Shown: piece by piece, positions 8,142 through 16,540 of the stretch | Layout: each line of letters opens with the position of its first letter | Numbering within the stretch: the first letter of the stretch is position 1 | Origin: CAZYBG01 sp964645155 | Lineage (GTDB): Bacteria > Pseudomonadota > Alphaproteobacteria > Rhodobacterales > Rhodobacteraceae | Assembly: GCA_964645155.1 (NCBI GenBank) | Contig: CAZYBG010000016.1 | Location: 1 to 47,931 of the forward strand | Direction: 5' to 3' | Length of the DNA: 47,931 nt | The notes under the pieces: generated by a model | Databases searched by the model: none | What the model was told of the DNA's origin: nothing | Seen by the model: the letters and a program-made list of their open reading frames with translations, nothing else | Program-made: the position numbers and the translations under genes

Positions 8142-9056
8142 ATGCCGCTTGCCATGAACCGCGAGGTCTTCATCACCTGCGCCGTCACCGGGTCGGGCGC
8201 GACGCAGGACCGCAGCCCGCATGTGCCGCGGACGCCGAAGCAGATCGCCGACAGCGCGGTGGCGGCGGCCAAGGCCGGGGCGGCGGTGGTGCATTGCCAT
8301 GTCCGCGAGCCCGATTCGGGGCGGCCGTCGCGCCGGATCGAGCTCTACCGCGAGGTCACCGACAGGATCCGGTCGGCCGAGGTCGACGTGGTGCTGAACC
8401 TGACCGCCGGGATGGGCGGCGACATCGTCTTCGGCGGCACCGAACGCCCGCTGCCGCCCGCCGCCGGCACCGACATGGCCGGCGCGGCCGAGCGGGTGGA
8501 GCATCTGCGGCTCTGCCGGCCCGAGATCGGCACGCTCGACTGCGGCACGATGAACTTCGCCGAGGCCGACTACGTCATGGCGAACACGCCCGCGATGCTG
8601 CAGGCGATGGGCCGGGCGATGGAGGCGATGGGCGTGAAGCCCGAGATCGAGGCCTTCGACAGCGGGCACCTGTGGTACGCGACCGAACTGGTGCGCCTCG
8701 GCGTCCTGAACGAGCCCTGCCTCGTCCAGCTCTGCATGGGCGTGCCCTGGGGCGCGCCGGACGACATGGGCACCTTTTTCGCGATGGTGGGCAACGTGCC
8801 CGCGGGCTGGACCTTCAGCGCCTTCTCGCTGGGGCGGAGCCAGATGGCCTATGTCGCCGCGTCGGTCCTGGCGGGCGGCAACGTGCGGGTCGGGCTGGAG
8901 GACAACCTCTGGCTCGGCAAGGGCGAGCTGGCCCGCAACGAGGACCTCGTCGCGCGTGCCGTCGGGATCGTCGAGCGGATGGGCGCGCGGGTGATCGGCC
9001 CGGCCGAGGTGCGCAAGCGGCTGGGGCTCGCGAAGCACGCGCCGGTTGCCGCATGA
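8142..9056 (+). CDS. BKACE-family (DUF849) enzyme, probable dehydrocarnitine cleavage enzyme
   Basis: A 304-residue beta-keto acid cleavage enzyme. Members of this TIM-barrel zinc family condense a beta-keto acid with acetyl-CoA to give acetoacetate plus a new acyl-CoA. The metal-site HCHVR motif is at about residues 50-54, and ITCAVTGSG near the N terminus matches the family opening. The operon ends with a carnitine dehydrogenase-thioesterase fusion. The likely reaction is therefore 3-dehydrocarnitine plus acetyl-CoA to betainyl-CoA plus acetoacetate; that assignment is by context. The start at 8142 has GGAGGAGGG upstream; an ATG at 8154 is an alternative. The stop overlaps the next start (ATGA). 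Confidence 0.85.
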   Translation: MPLAMNREVFITCAVTGSGATQDRSPHVPRTPKQIADSAVAAAKAGAAVVHCHVREPDSGRPSRRIELYREVTDRIRSAEVDVVLNLTAGMGGDIVFGGTERPLPPAAGTDMAGAAERVEHLRLCRPEIGTLDCGTMNFAEADYVMANTPAMLQAMGRAMEAMGVKPEIEAFDSGHLWYATELVRLGVLNEPCLVQLCMGVPWGAPDDMGTFFAMVGNVPAGWTFSAFSLGRSQMAYVAASVLAGGNVRVGLEDNLWLGKGELARNEDLVARAVGIVERMGARVIGPAEVRKRLGLAKHAPVAA

Positions 9057-9523
9057 GGCGCCTCGCGCTGGTCGCCCTCGTGCTCCTGGGGTCCTGCGGC
9101 GAGCGCGTGTCGCCCGATCTCGCCCCCGCGCGCGAGGCGGCGCGCGCCCGCGCCGAGGCGACCGAGGCGGCCGCCCGCGAGGCCTGCCGCGCCCGCGGCG
9201 AGGAGGTGTTCGAGTTCGGCGGCGGCGAGTGGCTCTGCGGTGCTGCCCTTGCCCAGCGCCGGCAGCGCGCCGAGGCCGAGTGGCAGGAGCGCTGCGCCGC
9301 CCGGGGCGAGCGCGCGTATCGTGGCGGGCCGCAGGGCTGGTTCTGCGCCAGCCCGACGGCCGATGCGGGGCGGGAGTGCCGCGCCGCCGCCGATTGCCAG
9401 GGCCCCTGCATCCTGCCCGAGGCGACCGCGCGGCAGGGCACCTGCGCGGCGACGACCACGGTGATCGGCTGCTTCGCGCGCATCGGGCCGGACGGCCGGG
9501 GAGAGACGGTATGCATCGACTGA
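9053..9523 (+). CDS. Cysteine-rich lipoprotein of unknown function
   Basis: A 156-residue protein starting MRRLALVALVLLGSCGE. The LGSC lipobox (Cys about residue 15) marks it as a lipoprotein. An Ala/Arg/Glu-rich helical stretch follows, then two copies of a short module, CxARGExxxxxGGxxWxC (about residues 43-61 and 82-99). The C-terminal part is cysteine-rich and likely disulfide-bonded. I do not recognise a family. It is coupled by ATGA overlap to the BKACE gene and overlaps the lipocalin start, so it is firmly inside the operon. Confidence 0.72.
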   Translation: MRRLALVALVLLGSCGERVSPDLAPAREAARARAEATEAAAREACRARGEEVFEFGGGEWLCGAALAQRRQRAEAEWQERCAARGERAYRGGPQGWFCASPTADAGRECRAAADCQGPCILPEATARQGTCAATTTVIGCFARIGPDGRGETVCID

Positions 9524-10035
9524 TCCTGGTCCTTCTGGTCGCGGGGTGCGCGGCCGTCGCACCGGCCTATCGCGACACCGGCGTACCGATGACCTCGATC
9601 GTCGGGCTCGACGCGGCGCGCTATGCCGGCCGCTGGTACGAGATCGCGCGGTTCCCGGTGATCTTCGAGCGCGGCTGCGCGGCGACGACGGCGGACTACA
9701 CGCTGCTGACCGACGGCTCGCTCGGTGTCGTCAACACCTGCCGGGAGGGAAGCCCGGAAGGCCCGGCGCGGCGGATCGAGGGGCGCGCGCGGCCGGCCGG
9801 GCCCGGGCGGTTCGACGTGTCGTTCGCGGGCCTGCCGTTCGAGGGCGACTACTGGGTGCTGTGGGTCGACGAGGGCTACCGCACCGCGGTCGTCGGCGTG
9901 CCCTCGGGCCGCGCGGGCTGGATCCTGAACCGCGAGCCCACGATCCCGCGCGACCGGCTGGACGCCGCGCGCGAGATTCTCGACTGGAACGGCTACGACC
10001 TGACGAAGCTCGAATACGTCGATCACGGCCGCTGA
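9511..10035 (+). CDS. Lipocalin-family lipoprotein (Blc-like)
   Basis: A 174-residue protein with a short signal and lipobox (LVAGC, Cys about residue 12). A bacterial lipocalin barrel follows: GRWYEIARFPVIFERGC is the GxWYEIAR signature, YWVLWVDEGYRTAVVG the second conserved region, and WILNREP the third. It is expected to be anchored in the outer membrane and to bind fatty acids or lysophospholipids, as E. coli Blc does. Its start overlaps the end of the upstream lipoprotein gene by 13 bases, and it ends 13 bases before the dehydrogenase fusion. Confidence 0.88.
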   Translation: MHRLILVLLVAGCAAVAPAYRDTGVPMTSIVGLDAARYAGRWYEIARFPVIFERGCAATTADYTLLTDGSLGVVNTCREGSPEGPARRIEGRARPAGPGRFDVSFAGLPFEGDYWVLWVDEGYRTAVVGVPSGRAGWILNREPTIPRDRLDAAREILDWNGYDLTKLEYVDHGR

Positions 10036-10048
10036 GGGGAGGGCGGAG

Positions 10049-11512
10049 ATGGCGCGCAGGGCGGCGGTGGTCGGCGGCGGGGTGATCGGCGCGGGCTGGG
10101 CCGCGCGCTTCCTGCTGATGGGCTGGGACGTGGCGGTGGCCGACCCCGACCCCGAGGCGCCGCGCAAGGTGGGCGAGGTCCTGGCGAACGCCCGCGCCTC
10201 GCTGCCCGGGCTGCACGACGTGGCGCTGCCCGCGGCGGGGCGGCTGACGGTGACGGCTGCGCTGGCCGAGGCCGTCGCCGGCGCCGAGTGGGTGGTGGAG
10301 GCGGTGCCCGAGCGGCTCGACCTCAAGCACCGGGTCTATGCCGAGATCCAGAAGCACGCGCCGGGGGCCGTGATCGGCTCTTCAACTTCGGGCTTCAAGC
10401 CAACGGAACTGCAGGAGAATGCGGCCGATCCATCGCGCATCCTCGTGACCCACCCGTTCAACCCGGTCTACCTTCTGCCGCTGGCGGAACTGGTGCCCTC
10501 GGCCGCGAACCCGCCGGAGGTGGTCGGGCGGGCGAAGGAGGTGCTGACCGGGATCGGGATGCATCCGCTCCACATCCGCAAGGAGATCGACGCCCATGTC
10601 GCCGACCGCTTCCTGGAGGCCGTCTGGCGCGAGGCGCTCTGGCTCGTCCGCGACGGCGTGGCGACGACCGGAGAGATCGACGATGCGATCCGCTACGGCT
10701 TCGGGCTGCGCTGGGCGCAGATGGGCCTTTTCGAGACCTACCGGGTCGCCGGCGGCGAGGCCGGGATGCGCCATTTCATCGCGCAGTTCGGGCCCTGCCT
10801 CGCCTGGCCCTGGACCAGGCTGACGGACGTGCCCGACCTGACGGACGAGCTGATCGATGCCATCGCGGCGCAATCCGACGCGCAGTCTGGCGCCCATTCG
10901 ATCCGCGAGCTGGAGCGGATCCGCGACCGCAACCTGGTCGGAATTATGCGCTCGCTCAAGGGCTACGCGGGCGATCCTCATGCTGGCTGGGGGGCCGGGC
11001 TGCTGCTGCGGGCGCAGGATGCGCGGATGCGGGGGCCGGCCCCCGATATCGCGGGCCCGATCCTCACGGTCGCCCGCGCCGTGCCGCTCGACTGGACCGA
11101 CTACAACGGCCACATGAACGAGGCGCGCTACCTGCAAGCGTTCGGGGACGCCACCGACCGCTTCATGGAGATCATCGGCTGCGATGCCGCCTACATCGCC
11201 ACGGGGGGCAGCTTCTTCACCGCCGAGACGCATATCCGGCATCTGGGCGAGGTGCAGGCCGGCCAGCGGATCGAGGTCAGGACCCGGCTTCTGGCGGCCG
11301 AGGGCAAGCGGATGCACCTCTGGCACGAGATGCGGGTGGATGGCGAGGCGAAGGCGACGGGCGAGCACATGCTGATCCATGTGAGCCTTGCGACCCGCCG
11401 AGCGAGCCCGCCGGGCGCGGCGGTGGCGGCCCGGCTGGCCGGGGTCCGGGCGGCGCATGAAGGGCTGCCGCGGCCCGACGGCGCGGGCCGGGCGGTGGGG
11501 CAGCGGCCTTAG
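10049..11512 (+). CDS. L-carnitine 3-dehydrogenase fused to a thioesterase (probable betainyl-CoA hydrolase)
   Basis: A 487-residue two-domain enzyme. The N-terminal part (about 1-320) is a 3-hydroxyacyl-CoA-dehydrogenase-like NAD enzyme with a GGGVIGAGWA nucleotide loop, SSTSGFKPTEL and THPFNPVYLLPLAEL, typical of carnitine 3-dehydrogenases. The C-terminal part (about 340-460) is a hot-dog thioesterase with DYNGHMNEARY. Such fusions are known in rhizobial carnitine catabolism, where the thioesterase hydrolyses betainyl-CoA to glycine betaine. Together with the first gene of the operon this covers carnitine to glycine betaine. A GGGCGGAG ribosome site precedes the ATG. Confidence 0.88.
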   Translation: MARRAAVVGGGVIGAGWAARFLLMGWDVAVADPDPEAPRKVGEVLANARASLPGLHDVALPAAGRLTVTAALAEAVAGAEWVVEAVPERLDLKHRVYAEIQKHAPGAVIGSSTSGFKPTELQENAADPSRILVTHPFNPVYLLPLAELVPSAANPPEVVGRAKEVLTGIGMHPLHIRKEIDAHVADRFLEAVWREALWLVRDGVATTGEIDDAIRYGFGLRWAQMGLFETYRVAGGEAGMRHFIAQFGPCLAWPWTRLTDVPDLTDELIDAIAAQSDAQSGAHSIRELERIRDRNLVGIMRSLKGYAGDPHAGWGAGLLLRAQDARMRGPAPDIAGPILTVARAVPLDWTDYNGHMNEARYLQAFGDATDRFMEIIGCDAAYIATGGSFFTAETHIRHLGEVQAGQRIEVRTRLLAAEGKRMHLWHEMRVDGEAKATGEHMLIHVSLATRRASPPGAAVAARLAGVRAAHEGLPRPDGAGRAVGQRP

Positions 11513-11573
11513 GCATCGCGGGTCACCGGTGCGGGTGGCGCGGACGGAGTTTCGGCCGTCATTGAACTTTGCG

Positions 11574-11608
11574 GTTGAACGAGGACGCGTCCGCGGCTAT
11601 CGTTCAAC
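11574..11608 (+). promoter_or_regulatory. Promoter with perfect inverted repeat upstream of the ArsR gene
   Basis: GTTGAACGA (11574-11582) and TCGTTCAAC (11600-11608) form a perfect 9-bp inverted repeat with a 17-base spacer. A sigma70-like pair, TTGAAC (11575-11580) and TATCGT (11598-11603), spaced by 17 bases, falls exactly on the two arms. A bound repressor would therefore cover both promoter elements. Further TTGAAC/TTGAA copies flank the site. The sequence is seen; autoregulation is inferred. Confidence 0.65.
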
Positions 11609-11611
11609 ATC

Positions 11612-11989
11612 ATGGTTGAATCAGAATCACCTCGGCTCGACGCCATCTTCCACGCCCTCGGCGACCCCACCCGCCGCGCCCTGCTGCGCGAGCTTGCCGA
11701 CGGTGAGCGCACGGTGTCCGAACTCGCCCGGCCCTACGCGATCTCGCTCGCCGCCGTCTCGAAGCACATCAGGACGCTGGAGCAGGCCGGGCTGATCCGG
11801 CGCGAGGTGCGGTGGCGCACGCATCACTGCCGCCTCGATGCCGGGGCGCTCGCCGCGGCGCATGCCTGGCTCAGCGGCTATCAGGCGTACTGGACCGGAC
11901 GCCTCGACGCGCTGGAAGACCTGCTGCGCAGGGACGACGCATCCAAACCCGAGACCCCGCCCCGAACCCTGGAAGGAGACGACCGATGA
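11612..11989 (+). CDS. ArsR/SmtB-family HTH regulator
   Basis: A 125-residue winged-helix regulator (LGDPTRRALLRELADGERTVSELARPYAISLAAVSKHIRTLEQAGLI). It lacks the Cys-rich metal motif of classical ArsR sensors and belongs to the type paired with an SRPBCC protein. The downstream SRPBCC gene overlaps its stop (ATGA). No Shine-Dalgarno sequence is visible before the ATG; the predicted transcription start lies within about 3 bases of it, so the message may be leaderless. It probably represses its own operon through the inverted repeat just upstream. Confidence 0.88.
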   Translation: MVESESPRLDAIFHALGDPTRRALLRELADGERTVSELARPYAISLAAVSKHIRTLEQAGLIRREVRWRTHHCRLDAGALAAAHAWLSGYQAYWTGRLDALEDLLRRDDASKPETPPRTLEGDDR

Positions 11990-12522
11990 CCGATACCGCG
12001 ATGATCGCGAGCCACGCCGTGGCAACCGCGCCCGACACGCTCCGGATCGAGCGCCAGCTGCCGGGGCCGGTCGAGCGCGTCTGGAGCTACCTGACCGACG
12101 GCGACCTGCGCCGCCAGTGGCTCGCCGCCGGCCGCATGGACCTGCGCGAAAGCGCGCCGTTCGAGCTGGTCTGGCGCAACGACGATCTGACCGATCCGCC
12201 CGGCGCCCGGCCGCCCGGCTTCGAGGAGGGGGAGCAGCGGATGCAGAGCCGCATCGTCGCGGTCGACCCGCCGCGGCGGCTGGTCTTCACCTGGGGCGCC
12301 GCGGGCGAGGTGGAGATCACGCTGGCGCCCGATGGCGCAGAGGTGCTGCTGACGCTGGTCCACCGCCGCATCGCCGAACGCCCGACCCGGGTGATGATCG
12401 CCGCGGGCTGGCACCTGCACCTCGAGGTGCTGGCGGCGCGCCTGTCGGGCACCGCCCCGGCGCCGTTCTGGGACCGCTGGACCGAGCTTCACGCCGCGTA
12501 CGGGCGCCGCCTGCCGGCCTGA
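11986..12522 (+). CDS. SRPBCC (AHSA1-like) domain protein
   Basis: A 178-residue START/SRPBCC-fold protein. It opens with the typical IERQLPGPVERVWSYLTDGDLRRQWLAAG, followed by beta-strand repeats (VDPPRRLVFTWG) and a C-terminal long helix region (GWHLHLEVLAARLSG). These hydrophobic-ligand-binding proteins are often encoded next to small ArsR regulators, as here. The ligand is unknown. It is coupled to the regulator by a 4-base overlap, and its RBS (GGAAGGAGA) lies inside the regulator gene. Confidence 0.85.
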   Translation: MTDTAMIASHAVATAPDTLRIERQLPGPVERVWSYLTDGDLRRQWLAAGRMDLRESAPFELVWRNDDLTDPPGARPPGFEEGEQRMQSRIVAVDPPRRLVFTWGAAGEVEITLAPDGAEVLLTLVHRRIAERPTRVMIAAGWHLHLEVLAARLSGTAPAPFWDRWTELHAAYGRRLPA

Positions 12523-12552
12523 TCGGGCCTCCGCCGGGGGCAGGGCGGCCCG

Positions 12553-14616
12553 TCAGGCCGTCCTGCCCACCAGCGCCGGCAGCTGCCGCAGCACCGGCGG
12601 CGCGAACAGCGCGAGCCCGATCAGCGTCGCCGTGAGGTCGGGCGCGACGAGGAAGATCGCCGCGAGCGCGAGGAGCGCCCGCTCGTAGCCGCGCAGCAGC
12701 GCGAAGAGCCAGCCCGCAAAGGCCGCCGACAGCGCCCAGATGCCGAGCATGGCGCCCGCCGTCGCCAGGAAGAACTCCGACCAGGTGAAGCCCTCGACCA
12801 CCAGAAGCATTGAGGGCGAGAAGGCGAAGACGAAAGGCACCAGCGCCTTGCCCATCCCGAGGCGGAACGCGGTGTTGCCCGCCTTGAACGGATCGGCGTT
12901 CGCGATGCCGGCCGCGGCATAGGCCGCAAGCGCCACGGGCGGCGTGATGTCGGCCAGCACGCCGTAGTAGAAGACGAAGAAATGCGCGACCAGCGGCTGC
13001 ACGCCGAGCAGCCCCAGGATCGGCGCGGCCACCGCGATCATGATGAGGTAGTTGGCCGTGGTGGGGATGCCGCAGCCCATCAGCACGCAGACCAGCGCCG
13101 TCATGATCAGCGTGAAAAGGAGCGTCAGGTTCGCCACGCTCATCACCTCGAACGGCAGGATCGCGAGCCAGCCGTCGACGCTCTCGGCCCAGCCGGCGGC
13201 GACCGAGGTGACCATGTAGGCGATCTTGAAGCCGACGCCGGTCAGCGTGACGACGCCGATGACGATGCCGACCAGCGCCGCCGCGGCGGTGACCGAGAGG
13301 GCATATTTCGCGCCGACGACGAAGCCGTCCCAGGTCTCACGCACGCTCTCTCGGGCGGCGGTCCGCAGATCGTGGCGGACGAGGTTCTGGATGACGAGGA
13401 CCAGCAGGCACGCGGCGATGCCCCAGAATGCCGAGAGGTAGGGCGTGCGGCCCGAGAGCAGCACCGCGATCAGCACGAACAGCGGCAGCGTGGTCAGCCA
13501 GCCGGCCTTGAACACCGCCCAGGCGACCGGCAGTTCGTCCTTCGTCAGGCCGCGCAGGCCCCGGCGCTTGGCCTCGAGATGCACCTGCACCAGGACGCCG
13601 AAGAAATGCATGAAGGCCGGCACCAGCGCCGCGGTCAGGATCGTGGTCAGCGGAACGCCCAGATACTCGATCATCAGGAAGGCGACCGCGCCCATCACCG
13701 GCGGCGTGATCTGGCCCCCCGTCGACGACGCCGCCTCGACCGCCGCCGCGAAGTGGCGCGGATAGCCGATGCGGATCATCGCCGGGATCGTCAGCGACCC
13801 GGTGGTGACGGTGTTGGCGATTGACGAGCCCGAGATCGAGCCGAGCAGCGCCGAGGACAGCACCGACACCTTCGCCGGCCCGCCCGCATAGCGCCCGGCG
13901 ACCGCCGATGCGAGGTCGATGAACAGCTGCCCCAGCCCGATCCGCGTCGCCATCACGCCAAACAACACGAAGTGGAACACGTAGGTCGAGATCACGCCGA
14001 GCGCGGTGCCGTAGATGCCCTGCGAGGTGAGATACAGGTGGTTGACGATGTTCGACCAGCTCGCGCCCGGATGCACCAGCACGCCCGGCATCGACTGGCC
14101 GAAATAGGCATAGGCCATGAACAGAAGCGCGATCAGCGGCAGCGGCCAGCCCATCGCGCGCCGCGTCGCCTCAAGCAGGACGACGATCAGGATCGTGCCC
14201 ATGATGACGTCGATGGGCAGCGGATCGCCGACGCGGAAGGCGAGGTCGTTGAAGATCCACGGCACGTAGAGCGCGGCAACCACGCCGCCGATCCCCAGCA
14301 CCCAGTCGTAGAGCGGCAGGCCCAGCGGCGCGGCAAGGCCGGGCTTCGGGAAGCGCGCCTTCTCCCACGCCGCAAAGCTGAGGAAGATCAGGCCGAGCGT
14401 CGCGCCCATGTGCAGGCCGCGGTGCAGCGTCGCTTGCGGGATACCGTAGCCGGCGGTGTAGAAATGGTAGCAGGACAGCGCAAACAGCACCGATGCCGTG
14501 ACCCAGTGCAGGAAGGGCGGCAGCGGGCGGAAGCGCATTTCGGGGTCGAAGCGCTCCTCCAGTTCCTTCATCTCGGCTTCGGTCAGCGCCTCGGCGCGCT
14601 CGCTGTCCTTCGTCAT
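12553..14616 (-). CDS. TRAP transporter fused permease, TAXI type (4TM/12TM)
   Basis: A 687-residue integral membrane protein that combines the small DctQ-like and large DctM-like TRAP subunits, as usual for TAXI systems. N-terminal helices (about 35-200) precede the DctM part with GSISGSSIANTVTTGSLTIPAMIRIGYP, TGGQITPPVMGAVAFL and GCGIPTTANYLIM. It imports an organic acid or similar solute with Na+ or H+ using the adjacent binding protein. The ATG at 14616 was preferred because GAGG lies about 7 bases upstream; another ATG 30 bases earlier lacks a site. It follows the binding-protein gene after a hairpin spacer. Confidence 0.92.
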   Translation of the reverse strand: MTKDSERAEALTEAEMKELEERFDPEMRFRPLPPFLHWVTASVLFALSCYHFYTAGYGIPQATLHRGLHMGATLGLIFLSFAAWEKARFPKPGLAAPLGLPLYDWVLGIGGVVAALYVPWIFNDLAFRVGDPLPIDVIMGTILIVVLLEATRRAMGWPLPLIALLFMAYAYFGQSMPGVLVHPGASWSNIVNHLYLTSQGIYGTALGVISTYVFHFVLFGVMATRIGLGQLFIDLASAVAGRYAGGPAKVSVLSSALLGSISGSSIANTVTTGSLTIPAMIRIGYPRHFAAAVEAASSTGGQITPPVMGAVAFLMIEYLGVPLTTILTAALVPAFMHFFGVLVQVHLEAKRRGLRGLTKDELPVAWAVFKAGWLTTLPLFVLIAVLLSGRTPYLSAFWGIAACLLVLVIQNLVRHDLRTAARESVRETWDGFVVGAKYALSVTAAAALVGIVIGVVTLTGVGFKIAYMVTSVAAGWAESVDGWLAILPFEVMSVANLTLLFTLIMTALVCVLMGCGIPTTANYLIMIAVAAPILGLLGVQPLVAHFFVFYYGVLADITPPVALAAYAAAGIANADPFKAGNTAFRLGMGKALVPFVFAFSPSMLLVVEGFTWSEFFLATAGAMLGIWALSAAFAGWLFALLRGYERALLALAAIFLVAPDLTATLIGLALFAPPVLRQLPALVGRTA

Positions 14617-14651
14617 GGCCGCGCCTCGTCGGGTCTGGGTGGGCATGGAAA

Positions 14652-14682
14652 GGCCGGCCCCGCCGTGCGCGCGGGGCCGGCC
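14652..14682 (-). terminator. Strong intercistronic hairpin between TAXI binding protein and permease
   Basis: GGCCGGCCCCGC (14652-14663) pairs perfectly with 14671-14682 around a 7-base loop: a 12-bp GC stem just after the binding-protein stop. There is no U-tract. It probably protects the binding-protein message or attenuates readthrough into the permease, giving more binding protein than permease. Confidence 0.6.
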
Positions 14683-14689
14683 ATCGGCA

Positions 14690-15697
14690 TCACTCGGTCA
14701 GGATGCCCGCCTCGCGGTAGAACCGCTCGGCGCCCGGATGCAGCGGGATGCCGATGCCGTCGAGCGCGGTCTCGGCGGTGATCTCGCGGCCCTTCTGGTG
14801 GCCGGCATCGAGCAGCGCGCGGGTGCTGTCGTTCCACATCGCCCTGGTGATCTCGTAGATCAGTTCCTCGGGCTGGTCGGCGCTGGTGACCCACTGCGCG
14901 CCGACCGACAGGGTCTGCACGTCGGCGTCGACGCCTTCATAGGTGCCGGCGGGAACGGTGTTCTCGGCAAAGAACGTGTAGTCCGAAAGCACGCTCTCGG
15001 CCTCGGTTCCCGTGATCGGCACCAGCACGATGTCGTGCTGGCTGGCAAGCTCGGCGATGGCGCCGGCCGGGAAGCCGCCGACGAAGAAGAACGCATCCAT
15101 GGCGCCGTCGCGCATCCGCTCGGCAGCCTGGTCGGGCTTCAGATAGGCCGCCTGCACGTCCTCCTCGCTCAGCCCGTAGGCGCCGAGGATGATCCGCGCA
15201 TCGACCAGCGTGCCCGAGCCCGGCTCGTCGAGCGAGACGGTCTTGCCGGCGAGGTCGGCGACGCTTTCGATGCCCGACCCGGCCGAGGCGACGAGGTGGA
15301 TCGTCTCGGCGTAGAGGCTGGCGATCGCGCGCAGGTTCTCGACCGCCTCGCGGTCCTCCCAGATGCCGGTGCCGGTCTGTGCCCAGGTCGCCACGTCGGA
15401 CTGTGCGAAGCCCGATTCCAGCGTGCCGCCGGCGATGGCGTTGACGTTGGCGACCGAGCCGTTCGACGACAGGGCCGTGGCGATCAGCCCCGGCACGCCG
15501 CACGAGCCGCCTTCCTCGCAGGGGCGCGAGCCGGGCGGGTTCGAGATCGCGTTCGCGATCAGCCCGCCGATCGGATAGTAGGTGCCGGCCGTGCCGCCGG
15601 TGCCGATGCGGAAGAACTGCGGTTCCTGCGCCGAGACATGGCCCACCGCGAGGGCGAGCGCGGTTGCGCCCGCGGCTGCGAGAAAGCGAATGTTCAT
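14690..15697 (-). CDS. TAXI-family TRAP transporter substrate-binding protein
   Basis: A 335-residue periplasmic binding protein with a Sec signal peptide (MNIRFLAAAGATALALAVGHVSAQ). The TAXI hallmark FRIGTGGTAGTYYPIGGLIANAIS is at the mature N terminus, and ASGSGIES-like and GETVSLDEPGSGT-type segments follow. It captures the solute and delivers it to the fused permease downstream. The ligand is unknown; glutamate and alpha-ketoglutarate are known ligands in the family. The start at 15697 has GGAGG 9 bases upstream. The codons further upstream to 15748 run into the intergenic region and were not used. Confidence 0.92.
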   Translation of the reverse strand: MNIRFLAAAGATALALAVGHVSAQEPQFFRIGTGGTAGTYYPIGGLIANAISNPPGSRPCEEGGSCGVPGLIATALSSNGSVANVNAIAGGTLESGFAQSDVATWAQTGTGIWEDREAVENLRAIASLYAETIHLVASAGSGIESVADLAGKTVSLDEPGSGTLVDARIILGAYGLSEEDVQAAYLKPDQAAERMRDGAMDAFFFVGGFPAGAIAELASQHDIVLVPITGTEAESVLSDYTFFAENTVPAGTYEGVDADVQTLSVGAQWVTSADQPEELIYEITRAMWNDSTRALLDAGHQKGREITAETALDGIGIPLHPGAERFYREAGILTE

Positions 15698-16165
15698 GTC
15701 TGGATACCTCCGTGCCTTGCTGTTCTGGATAACCCATACATCGCGCATCGGCCGGCAAGATCAAACCCGGCGCGCCCATTTTTCCGGCAGCGTGGTCGAT
15801 TCGGGCCCCGATCCTGGCCCCGACCCTGGCCCGGTGGGACCGTGGGTTCACGTCGGCGCATCAAAGCGCGGCCGCCCCCGGCACCGTTTCCGCTTTTTGC
15901 CGCTCTCCTGCCCATCGGGACATGGCTGGAAAGCTCAGTGTCCGGCGGCCGCCCGCCGGTTCATGGTGACGGCAGAGCGGTTCTTTCAAGGTATTGCTGT
16001 ACGGGTCGCCGCTGGAGGCGGCGGCCGGGCGCATTTCGTCCGGCCGCCCCTCGCTTTCGTTGCGGTCGCGCCCGGGCGCGCGATCCTCCCGCAGCCCGGG
16101 CCGCAGCCCGGGCAGGCCGCCCCCTGCTTGCGCGGCGCGGGCGAAAGCCGCAAAGCTCGCGCGCG
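15698..16165. other. 468-base intergenic region, no gene seen
   Basis: Divergent spacer between the TAXI gene (minus) and the ModE-like gene (plus). It must hold both promoters, but I see no strong consensus pair. Visible structure: a tandem duplication of GCAGCCCGGGC(C) at 16091-16113, CCTGGCCC repeats near 15813-15836, and a lower-GC patch at about 15975-16002. No tRNA-like or riboswitch-like fold was recognised. Confidence 0.5.
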
Positions 16166-16537
16166 ATGGAGCACGAACCGCCACGCCCGCAACTGCGCCT
16201 GCGCATCGTCTTCGGCGAGCGCGAGATGATCGGCCCCGGCAAGGCGGAGCTGCTGGAACGGATCGCGGCGACCGGCTCGATCGCTGCGGCCGGGCGCGGC
16301 ATGGGGATGAGCTACAAGCGTGCCTGGATGCTGACCGAGACGCTGAACGCGATGTTCCGCGCGCCGCTCGTCGAAAGCACGCGGGGCGGCCCTGGCGGCG
16401 GCGGGGCGGTGCTGACCGAGACCGGCCGGCAGGTCCTCGCCCTCTACCGCGGCATCGAGGCCGCCGCCGCCGGGGCGGGTTCGGCACCGCTGGCCGAGCT
16501 GCGCCGCCTCCTGCGCGATATTCCCGGCGGACGATAA
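16166..16537 (+). CDS. ModE-like winged-helix regulator (DNA-binding domain only)
   Basis: A 123-residue protein matching the N-terminal HTH domain of ModE: RLRIVFGEREMIGPGKAELLERIAATGSIAAAGRGMGMSYKRAWMLTETLN, with a wing around LVESTRGGPGGGGAVLTETG. The C-terminal molybdate-binding Mop domains of E. coli ModE are absent, so molybdate sensing, if any, must work differently. It lies directly upstream of modABC on the same strand, and a palindrome sits over the modA promoter. No clear Shine-Dalgarno sequence precedes the ATG, so the start is less certain. Confidence 0.85.
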   Translation: MEHEPPRPQLRLRIVFGEREMIGPGKAELLERIAATGSIAAAGRGMGMSYKRAWMLTETLNAMFRAPLVESTRGGPGGGGAVLTETGRQVLALYRGIEAAAAGAGSAPLAELRRLLRDIPGGR

Positions 16538-16540
16538 CGG

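Noticed and set aside
15698..16165. Search for a molybdenum-cofactor or other riboswitch in the long spacer before the ModE-like gene
   Set aside because: No conserved stem arrangement was recognised; the spacer is GC-rich with short duplications only.
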